64,000 nucleotides of DNA from Amyelois transitella (taxonomy: Eukaryota; Arthropoda; Insecta; Lepidoptera; Pyralidae): positions 9,719,501 to 9,783,500 of the forward strand of contig NC_083506.1 in NCBI RefSeq assembly GCF_032362555.1, given 5' to 3'. The notes under the pieces were generated by a model, which did not search any database, had not been told where the DNA came from, and saw only the letters and a program-made list of their open reading frames with translations. Positions 50,801 through 59,474 of the stretch are shown in pieces. Within the stretch, counting starts at the first letter, position 1; each line of letters opens with the position of its first letter. The position numbers and the translations under genes were made by a program.

Positions 50801-53800
50801 ATAGTGAGATGTCTTTACCAATATTTAAAAAAAAAAATCAAAATCCTCCTTAAAATATATTAGTAATATTAAATTTACTTACGCCTTTTCATCCGAAGCC
50901 GACTCTGATATGCTCTTGTTAAACCACGCTGTGTTTCGAGCGTCATACACCAAGGCCTGCATCAGTCCATGGTCGCCTGAAATTTTGCAAATTCCAACAA
51001 CTTTAAAATAATAAACCTAATCCATACTTCGCTGTTTTTTTGAATAAAGAAATAGATTGAGCAGGGCTCAGATTTAAAAGTTACTACAAATTGGATTTAT
51101 TGACCAATAAGGCTACATAAATATTTGTAAGAGAAATAAACAATATTGTATTTTAAAAAGAAAAAAATTGATGAAATAAAAAATGGGATGTATATGTGGA
51201 CCGACTTTAGGTATTCCATCCATTTTTATGTTCATATTTGTGAACTTATGTATGTTGTGTAAACTGCTGGCAAGTATTTTATTCACTTACAATAATATTC
51301 ATTCCTGGGCGTGTTGTTTGAAACCTTATTCCGTTCCTTTGTTTCTGGGGTTCCTGTAAATATAATAAGGTTTAGGTTGCCAATTCGGCTTCAACAATAT
51401 CCACATGTACTTTTAAATAGGTTTTTATAAATCTGACCGTTTCAAACCAACTTTTTACTAAAGTTTGAGTTCCAATTACTAATTTCACTGAATTTTTATA
51501 TCATTTTATCACATACAAGACTTACCATTGTTATGTCTTTCATGACCCTTATTCTTGTGATGTTCTGGCGGTTTGGGTTTGGCCGGCCACCGCCAGCCAG
51601 GCTTGGCCACTCGCTCCAGGAAGTAAAGCAGCTCTTCCTCGGGAGATGAGAATGTGTGCTCGTAATGACGGCAGTATAACCTGAAATTTCAATAAGGTAC
51701 CCTTAGTTTTCTTAAGAAATTTAATTTGCATAAATATGCAACATCAAGACGTTAATGGTAATATACCGTACACCTTCTATTCTTTAAGGTGTGATTCTAT
51801 CAGATTATTCTTGGGGAGAATTTCCTTATTAATTTGCGTTTATCATCTGAACACCCACTCACATAAGGATTTATGACTTACCAATCAGGGTGGACGCTCC
51901 ACTTGTCGGACAAGTATTGGCGTGCGGATATGTTCTTAGATGTTAAGGAGAGCCTATGTATGTCGTCTGTGGGTGGCGGTGTTATTCTGTGTCTCCCATA
52001 ATTCTCTGGTATGGCCACCACAAGAGTGAAAGGAGAGTCGCTGATCCCCGTCCAGTAGTAATGCTTTTTGGCCCGGGATACTCGTTTCTGATGGAGGAAA
52101 AGGAGTTATAAAAGACCTATGCAAAAGGATAATTCTATAAAGAAAATATACTGAAACGGTTCACACTTACAAAATCATCCATGTGATATTTAATATTCAT
52201 CATTTTGTTTCCAGTTTTTTGATCGATTATTTCCTTTCGAAGCTAAAACAGAAAAATATATGTTCATATTTATTTTCTTTGAAGGAAACATGTATGTAAT
52301 GAATGTTTAAGTAGCTACGACTTAAATTATTACCGCAGTCAACTCCTTGCTGAAGTTTCTGGGAGATCTATCATCATCAAACAACTCCACTTCAACCATG
52401 TCCACGCTATTGTAACTTGGTTTAAGAATTTGTTGGAACTGAAAAAGACGCCACGTTAATACTTAACATTTGAACGACCTATATATGTTTAGACTAATTC
52501 ATTCTAATATTAATGTGTTTTTTTCGTGTACAAAAGAAAAGAACAAATTATTATAACAAATAACAATTCAAAATTTATAACTTACCACAGGTCTAAGATC
52601 TGGATGAATTAAGATGTATCCATTATTTGTGACGATGAAGGCATATCCGTTGACTCCAATCTAATAAACATAAACATGTCTTTAACATAATCGATCATCT
52701 GCAAAATGTTCCATTAATGTAAAATATTAAAAATAACTTTACCTTGTACGGAGTCATAAGAGCCTGGATTTCTGACAGCGGTACATCAGTTCCCGCAACG
52801 CCTAGTAATCGAGCTATACGCATCTGTAATTTATACTCAAATTTATTATCCAAAAATAACTATTTACATAAAAATTGTTATTCAATACAAAATTTTCATA
52901 AATTATATAGCTGCATGTATTGTTTTAAAATATATGAATCTAAAAAATGTTCTATAACTACAAAGTTATTAGTAATGCTAAACTAAAAATATGTATATCA
53001 AAAATCATCATGACAGAAAAACATGGCTTATGTTATTATTCAACAATTAATCTAACTACTCGTTCATGGCTGCTGTAACGGCCATCATTATAAACTACTA
53101 TTTTTTATGTAAAGTCTTGCTTAGTTCTAGCAAAGTTTACTTCTCTTTTAGCATCTACGCCCCGTTAGGCGAAATTCTATATGTCATATAGAACTTTAAA
53201 ATTATAAGGATTCTAGTTTATGATATCCATTATTACAGGTTCTAGCAAAACTACTCAAATATTACACAATTTAATGATATTAAATTATAATACTACTCTT
53301 TATTCTAGAAACCCACTACCGGTTCTCTGTAGATAGGCCTCAATAACCATTGCAAGGGATCCTTCATATAATCTGTTGACATTGAGTTAAAGTATTACAA
53401 TAATGAAAGATGTTCACAACGTTATTTTAAATATCAAAATTTTGAAGAATGCTAATAATTTTGAGAAAAAAAAAAACAATTTTCTCATCAAGCCGATTAT
53501 GTTTTTATTTGTGCTTACTTATAGTTACAGCCAAATTAGTAGAAACATGTTGACATCTGATAATAAAGGACTCAATCTTTCATCCGTCGCCAGCCGTTCG
53601 TCATCACGGTTGTAATTCTATAAGATCTTTGGCCTACCTCCTTCTGGCCGTTCTCCTCTACGGACTGCGATTGGTTGTGGACGTACGAATGCAATAAAAC
53701 GTAATAATATAGATAAATGCATTGTAATAAATTCCGCTAGAAATCAAAATGTCTCTCTCAAGGAGAACCTTCTGTACACTAAAATATTTAGTATATCAAA

Positions 53801-56800
53801 AGTTTATTCATTCTTAAAGATATTAACTTTAATCGATAGATGATGCTCAAGTAACAAAAGCCCCATACGTGTCAAAATGCGGGCTGAACGATCAAAATAT
53901 TTACATTTACTCTTCGTAACATGTCAATCTTTAAAAATGTCTCTACGAAGACATCGCTAAATTCAGGCAAAATACTTTAACTTCATTAGAAAGTGTGTGT
54001 AGTGGAATAACTCTTGCATAGAAAAATTAACTTGATAATTGATAGAAAAGTTGATCATAACACCCTAATGGTCTACGCCTACAATCTAGTAGAAAACTAC
54101 TATCTACTGTAAGCCATAAGGGTTGAACAACACATTGATCAATCGGCAGAGTGAGGACCGCGCCGCCGCGGGCGCAGCCGACATCTATCGCGGACAGATG
54201 CATCGCTAACGGGGCCAAATAACACTTTACCGTTACTGAAATCCAAAAACTAAATCATAAAACTCTTTCGTATCTTGCAAAAACTTTACATTAAATCATC
54301 AAAACTTTCTAAGTGTAGTACCTCTTTTGTAACCGATACCCAGTAAGCTTCATTTATCAGTACATTCTCTGTGATGTTCTGAGGGGAAACCATCAAACAA
54401 AACTGAGTATTATTAAAGGTATTCATCAAGTAAGAAGCAAGAGATAATAGAAAAGGCTCAAAAATAATAAAAGAATATAAGGAGATAGAACGGGCTCACG
54501 TCCAATTAGAAGATAATGGAACCAATCTGTAACATAATCTCGACATAGACAACAATAGTTTTTTTGATCATGCACGGTTAATAATTTTGAATTTTGGAAA
54601 TAACCCCATTTAGAGTATTTTTAATATAGTCAAGCATTTTGAGAAGGCATAATGTAATTTTCGGTTTAAGAGAGAAAAATTAAAAACTTTCCAAAACGCT
54701 TGATCTAACATGGGGAAACCTATCAAAAAATAACTATAAAATTACTATAATAAACAATTTTCTTACCTCGTTATGACGAAGATCGTATACAGGCATTGAA
54801 ACAGAGGTCATTAATTGATATTGCGAATTTCCCAATTCGCTATATTGACCTTGTTTCATCTAAATATCAAATGTAAAAATGTTAATAAAAATACAGCATA
54901 TGTGAAAAAAACCTAAGTTTAAAATTATTAACATTCGACATTACCTGGGTAATTCTCCATCGTCTTTCTTGTTCCTTTTCAGAATTAAAAAGTGCTTTGT
55001 CTCTCCGCTGACTCATAAATCTCTCCTTCTGCTCTGCTCTTTCTCGTTGTTCCCATAAGTAGTCCGCCACTTTTGGATCCTGTTGATTCAAATAATTTTT
55101 ATAATACTCATCCATTTCTTTGTTTCCATATATCCATTAATTTTATTAGGATTAATTTCGTACCGTGATATTAGCATAAACGGGTGTCCAAACAACAGGG
55201 TGTTTTTCTCTCTGCAGCACAAGAGGTCGAGCTAACACGTTGACGTGCTCCAGGACCCGCTCCCGGACCTCAGCTAGAGTACTCAGATGAACGTAGAACC
55301 CTCGGTTTGCACACGCCATCCACTTCACTTCTCTTACATCAGCCACCTACAGCCATCTCAAAAATATTATAATAAATGCATTACAAGTTCTTGAAGGAGA
55401 TGGTGCCGGTGTAAGTCTTAATCTAAGTGACAAATGTCGAAGGCAGCTTTGTGTTTAAAAAAAAAAATTAACTATGGGGATAACTGTTGCATTAATTACT
55501 CTTAAATTACTCATTCGCTTACTTTCTTAAAAAATCATAAGTGACAAAAGCGTTTGCACCATACACACTAAAAACACTACTGGTTTGAAACGTTTTAATA
55601 ATCTAAGAATAACAACTTATCAAGACAAGCGGAAGCGTTATGAAAATGGAAGTAATAGATACATATGAACATTCACATAAGACAAACATGCTTTAAAGTT
55701 ATAGACATACAATAAATAGAATAAAGAAGAGTACCACGTTCGAGGTGTACTGGTAGGTAAGGAAAGGCATTATGCAGGTCGCACAATGACTACAACACAC
55801 AGTAATACCTGGAGTGGTTACTACCTTTACCTCTCGCCCTATCAGGTACGTAAACACCCTCACCGGGGTGTCGTACTTCCAGTTGAACTTCTCAAATATT
55901 TCCTTGTAATTATAAGGGACGCCATCTGTGACCAACATTATAGCCTAAAATGCAACAAGTTGGTATAGTTGTAATATTATGAATATTAGATAAAATTATA
56001 ATTAAGTAACTTAATCGATGATAATGAATGCCTGTACCTGATTGCAATTAGCACCTCCACTATTATTTCTGTATATTTCAAGAAGTTCAAAAGCTCTTGT
56101 TAACGCTGCTGAAAAGTTAGCTATCTCCATGGTTTCAAAATTATCTAATGCTAGTTTTAATTCTCGTAGATTGCCTAAAGTCGCCTAAAAAATTAAAATA
56201 TTATTAAACGTTATAAGCTTTATTTCATCTAAGAATTCCATATATAAAAAAATATTTCTTAAAATGAAATCATCATGAAATCACTAACACATTAATGTAA
56301 CCGTTTAAATCTGTTAGAAAATATATGTATAAAGTATACCTGCACGAGTGAATCTTCAAAACAGGGTACAATTTCTTCAACAGTGTCTGCGAACGTCATT
56401 ACATTAACGAAGTCATTATTTCCAAGGGTGTCCAATATATTTGTAACTACATGCTTAGCTATATCTCTTCTTTGGCCCGTCATCGACCCACTGCGGTCTA
56501 CTAGAATCACCACGTCTTTGGGACTTGCAGCGGCTTCCATGTACCAAGCTCTCGTTCGGCAGTCATAAATATCTACAGGATCAGCTTTCCATTTCATTGC
56601 TACAATAAGAATTAAAAATGTATCTTCATTTTCATGTACGTATAGCTTTCTGTAATGGTATTTCTTACGTGCTTTGCGTGTTGACTATATCGGTAACACT
56701 ATGTAATGTAAATTTTATCAGTATCAAATAAGGTAGTGCATTCACACGAAATTAAATGAATATACTTAGGTACTAAGAAAAGGTAAAAAATGAATACCTG

Positions 56801-58725
56801 GATAATGCCTCATGAATCCAGTGGAACTGCCAAAATATTGCCATGAAAGGGTCGGATCACTTTGGTAGTTGTTGATGAAATGCGTGTCTAAGCCTTCCGA
56901 CCAATGTATTCCTTTAATAACTTCTGGTGCTGCAATTTTTATAATGTTTATTATATTTCTTCATTTTACGAGATTGAAATTGATCAATATTGCTCTATTT
57001 TAAGTAACGTGCATTAAATTGTTGTTTTACTATTTCTATACAAGTAATAGAAAAAGGCGCATACGATTTTCAAGAAAACTTTATCTTACCCCAAGCATAA
57101 ACGTTGGTAGGAACATGAACACTGCTAAAATTAGTGTTAACAGGAATATTTGAGAAATGAGGATTTTGTTGCATATGTGCATTTTTTGTAGGCGGTCGCG
57201 ATATCCAATTCTCCATACTAAACTCTGTTTCAGGCGTTGTACTTATAGATATCTCGTCAATGGGTTCCTCCATTTCTTTACTATTATAAAATTGAAAGTC
57301 TTCAGGTACCGGCTCGTTTTGTTTGTCAAAAGCCATATTTTCAGCTGCTTCCACTATTCTCTTAACAGCACTAATTTTGAGCTCCATCATGGCGCGAATA
57401 TCATCTGACATACTCTGAACTAACTTTTCACCATCTCTTGATTCTATCTGAGCTGATTTGAAACTCTAAAATAGACGTGGAGTTTAAGAATTCTATAAAA
57501 TTAATTTAACTTTTAAATTAGTTATTTTTTAAGTTAACTTACGTCCTGTACTTCTTTCTTCCTGGTGATAAATTCGCCAAAGTGATACAACTCTGTGCCG
57601 AGTTTGACCGCCCATGCCTGCACGCTAGTAAATAAAACACACATTGCAAAACAAAGTAAGCAAAGTAAATTATATGTAACATACCTATATCGATTCTTTT
57701 GGATCCAGTAAGTCTTATAAACTTGGGATTCTATCTATATCTTAATTTCATTATTATACCATCTAGTGGACTTGGAATCTTTAAGACACAATTAATTCTA
57801 TTTTCCCCATATAGGATAAGACATGATACATGGCTATTTGTATCTGGCAAGAAAGGCCATGTAGGTAATTCTAATAACACCACCTATTTTTGGAAAATTG
57901 TCACAATCACTGAGGGTAAATTCATGATATGGAAATTGTTTTTACATGCTTCCCGCAAGGGATATAGACGTGATTATAAGTATGTACATTATTATTATGT
58001 ATGTAATATAATCACGTCTATATCTCTTGCGGGATAGACAAAGGTAAGGTCTTGAAAAGACTGATAGGCCACGTTCAGCTGTTTGGCTTAATGATAGAAT
58101 TGAGATGCAAATAGTTACAAATTGCTAGCCCATCGCCTAAAAGAGGAATACCAAGTTTATAAGCCTACTCCTTAGTCGCCTTTTACTACATCCATGGGAA
58201 CGACATGGAGTGGTCCTATTAATTTTTTTATTGGTGCCGGAAATCACGCGACCCCTAACTTTTTTGATAAATGGTTTAGGCAAAGAAAGACTGTTCGTCT
58301 CACTTGGCAACCTAAAGGTGGAACCAGAACCATGCCAAAAATTTATTTGTTTTTCAATTGGCTTTATTTAGTTTAAACTTTTTATCAAAGTCGCCTCTTA
58401 AGACTTTCACAGCTTACATCTTTTAAACTTTTATAACCAAAATGTAAATGCTTATTTGATATCAATGACTTCAAGTGTCCATACGGTAGTCATCCAATCA
58501 GAACTCATATATTATCAACCAATCAATTTCTATCTGTCATGGAGAGAAATTGTAAGTGCATATTACAACTTCGTATTTATTGATTCCACAGGTAAAATTG
58601 ATTTACATAAATACTTACGAATTGAGAAGGATTTTTCCATCATAATGAGGACTGGCTATGCAATCCCTCGAGTCTAACGAGAGGAGAAGCAGCAATAATA
58701 TGGAGTTTCCGACAAGCTTGCACAT
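44900..58725 (-). CDS. Voltage-gated calcium channel alpha-2/delta subunit, gene A (complete)
   Basis: This is an extracellular auxiliary subunit that aids surface delivery and gating of Cav channels. Twenty-eight exons keep frame throughout and give 1279 codons: 58725-58619, 57624-57543, 57465-57090, 56929-56798, 56599-56340, 56184-56038, 55944-55831, 55346-55164, 55106-54945, 54859-54767, 54378-54322, 53664-53638, 52823-52743, 52660-52586, 52438-52334, 52242-52171, 52087-51882, 51680-51526, 51353-51291, 50976-50883, 49497-49390, 48933-48666, 48322-48200, 47921-47796, 47586-47475, 46626-46609, 45807-45407, 44992-44900. A signal peptide covers residues 1-24. VWA_N precedes a VWA domain from about 261 with a perfect MIDAS (DRSGSM, 267-272). 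Cache/VGCC-alpha2 motifs follow ([45 protein letters not shown]). The C-terminus is CGRASL plus a hydrophobic tail, a likely GPI signal. It is an insect straightjacket/stolid-family homologue; which orthologue is unclear. Confidence 0.95.
44993..45406 (-). other. Last intron of alpha-2/delta gene A
   Basis: It is 414 bp, with donor GAG/GTGAAT and acceptor TTTACAG. AT-rich; no repeat or extra exon is recognised. Confidence 0.8.
45808..46608 (-). other. Intron of alpha-2/delta gene A after the 18-bp microexon
   Basis: It is 801 bp, with donor ACTG/GTGAGT and acceptor CCTAACAG. AT-rich; no recognisable repeat was found. Confidence 0.8.
46609..46626 (-). other. 18-bp microexon of alpha-2/delta gene A
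   Basis: An 18-base exon with strong flanks (acceptor TTGTTTTCAG, donor GTGAGTT), phase 1 on both sides, encodes the linker residues EYVTPT. Skipping it would keep frame (GACGACG joins CT, giving DDA). It lies in the delta-side linker, between the exon ending SSYTMDD and the Cys-rich C-terminal exon. The phase fit supports it, but no transcript evidence is available here. Confidence 0.7.
46627..47474 (-). other. Intron of alpha-2/delta gene A before the 18-bp microexon
   Basis: It is 848 bp, with donor GACG/GTTAGT. It has a short ATATAT run near 47097-47108 and no other recognised content. The ORF at 46701-46970 inside it has no domain. Confidence 0.75.
48934..49389 (-). other. Intron of alpha-2/delta gene A containing a SINE-B fragment
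   Basis: It is 456 bp, with donor ACAG/GTAAAT and acceptor AAATCCAG. Its centre is occupied by the SINE family B fragment at 49118-49245. Confidence 0.8.
49118..49245 (+). mobile_element. SINE family B, 3' fragment in intron
   Basis: It aligns block by block with 37230-37400: 'cctgcaaaggttgcggaggtcag', 'ctgactcacccaatccaggg' (here 'gtgactcacccaatccagg') and 'gtggtgaggatgcagccgg'. The tRNA-like head is missing. It is antisense to the host gene. Confidence 0.8.
49498..50882 (-). other. Large intron of alpha-2/delta gene A
   Basis: It is 1385 bp, AT-rich. At about 50124-50160 the minus strand reads 'ttgtggtgcaataaagag' followed by an ATTGT-repeat, which resembles the tail of an old non-LTR element. 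No extra exon was found that would keep frame. Confidence 0.65.
52824..53637 (-). other. Intron of alpha-2/delta gene A after the 27-bp cassette exon
   Basis: It is 814 bp, with donor GAG/GTAGGC and acceptor AATTACAG. AT-rich; no repeat is recognised. The ORF at 53403-53615 has no domain. Confidence 0.7.
53638..53664 (-). other. 27-bp candidate cassette exon of alpha-2/delta gene A
   Basis: Nine codons (SVEENGQKE) lie between CCAATCGCAG and GTAGGC, phase 0 on both sides. They insert immediately before [15 protein letters not shown]. Vertebrate and insect relatives join the preceding PVYD/N block to this one over a distance that matches skipping, so this exon is probably alternative. The acceptor's pyrimidine tract is weak. 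Confidence 0.6.
53665..54321 (-). other. Intron of alpha-2/delta gene A between the two cassette exons
   Basis: It is 657 bp. A GC-richer stretch at about 54140-54215 contains a short ORF without a domain. No repeat is recognised. Confidence 0.7.
54322..54378 (-). other. 57-bp candidate cassette exon of alpha-2/delta gene A
   Basis: Nineteen codons ([19 protein letters not shown]) have a strong acceptor (TTTCCCCTCAG) and donor GAG/GTACTA, phase 0 on both sides. They follow [10 protein letters not shown] in the Cache region and contain an NIT glycosylation sequon. The open frame, codon composition and splice sites support a real exon. Its position between two blocks that are contiguous in relatives suggests alternative inclusion. 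Confidence 0.72.
54379..54766 (-). other. Intron of alpha-2/delta gene A before the 57-bp cassette exon
   Basis: It is 388 bp, with donor GAG/GTAAGA and acceptor CCCCTCAG. AT-rich; no other feature was found. Confidence 0.75.
55347..55830 (-). other. Intron of alpha-2/delta gene A in the VWA-Cache region
   Basis: It is 484 bp, with donor GAG/GTAAAG and acceptor GCTGTAG. No repeat or additional exon is recognised. Confidence 0.75.
57705..57990 (+). mobile_element. SINE family A, rearranged copy
   Basis: The 5'-middle block 'cttataaacttgggattct' at about 57711 and the 3' block 'cccgcaagggatatagacg' plus tail at 57952-57990 are both in plus orientation. They are separated by about 190 bp of unrelated sequence in place of the usual middle. 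It is either one copy with an internal insertion or two fragments. Confidence 0.6.
57995..58248 (-). mobile_element. SINE family A, near full-length, tail-to-tail with neighbour
   Basis: On the minus strand it starts 'cgtgatttccggcacc', passes 'ccatgtcgttcccatgg', 'aaacttggtattcctcttt', 'gcgatgggctagcaa' and 'aacagctgaacgtggcc', and reaches 'ccgcaagagatatagacg' with a tail at 57995-58006. It is in the same orientation as the host gene and abuts the opposed copy tail to tail. Confidence 0.85.
58619..58725 (-). other. Signal-peptide exon of alpha-2/delta gene A
   Basis: This short coding exon is easy to miss: 35 codons plus two bases. It begins [18 protein letters not shown], and after the hydrophobic core a signal peptidase site is likely after CIA (residue 24). 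The donor TTC/GTAAGT is phase 2 and joins to C/GTGCAG of the next exon, restoring frame (NSVQAW). It fits the family, which requires secretion. Confidence 0.88.
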
Positions 58726-59474
58726 CAGAATCACTTAATTCAATTTGGCCCCTAACGTCGATTTACTAATTTTGATACTTGTTCACTAACATGACGAGAT
58801 TTAAGTTAAATTATGTATTATATTTGATTTTGGAATTTCCATTCGGTGGCCACTGATAAAATTCGTAGGATAACTGGCAGGCGCAAGCGTGAGGTGGTCG
58901 GGGCATGCGCGCTGCTCCCCTTGCGCGGCAAAACTGCCGGCTGACCTAATATTGTTTGTATGGGCACATCGCAGATATAACTTGTGGCTCATTCACTCAC
59001 TTACCTGCAACGCATCGATTTGTCTACGATATGAGTAGGTCAGGGTGTCATTATTATACCGGTCACGTTTTTGTATGACATGCATCTTTTCATAGAATTA
59101 AAGTTTTTAAAGCTGTATGTTTAGATAAATATTTGTGGTGGTTGAGTTCTGTTTGTTATACTTACCATAATAAACTCTTAACTCAATTTGACATTTATAA
59201 CAGCAAATACTCTTTAAGTTATTTTTTAAATATTTCTAATAAAAATATGAAAATAATGTATGTAGATAATGCTTAGAAGATGATAATTTTTTAAAACACT
59301 TTTCAAACATGTATGTCTTTTATTGCCCCATATAACGCATATAAAAAATTATTTTTATAAGTCAGAAAACAAATATTTTTTACAGGTTTTAAAATGAGAA
59401 ACAGTATAGGGTGCAACAATTTTTACTGAGAAAGTAACAAAGGTACAAATGTGTTGGACGTGTGCGACTGGTCA
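58726..59474 (-). promoter_or_regulatory. Spacer: 3' UTR of gene B and promoter/5' UTR of gene A
   Basis: Only 749 bp separate the stop of gene B from the start codon of gene A. On the minus strand an AATAAA lies at 59319-59324 (possible polyadenylation signal of gene B). A strong splice donor, TTGCAG/GTAAGTG, lies at 59005/59004 and could end a 5' UTR exon of gene A. No TATA box was identified with confidence. Confidence 0.5.

Larger units (their letters stand above)
57625..58618 (-). other. First coding intron of alpha-2/delta gene A, filled with SINEs
   Basis: It is 994 bp between the signal-peptide exon (donor TTC/GTAAGT) and the exon starting [11 protein letters not shown]. More than a third of it is SINE family A sequence in two opposed copies (separate entries). 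Confidence 0.85.

Noticed and set aside
58801..58992. Minus-strand ORF as a candidate first exon for alpha-2/delta gene A
   Set aside because: It has no signal peptide and no donor in the required phase 2. The exon at 58725-58619 satisfies both.
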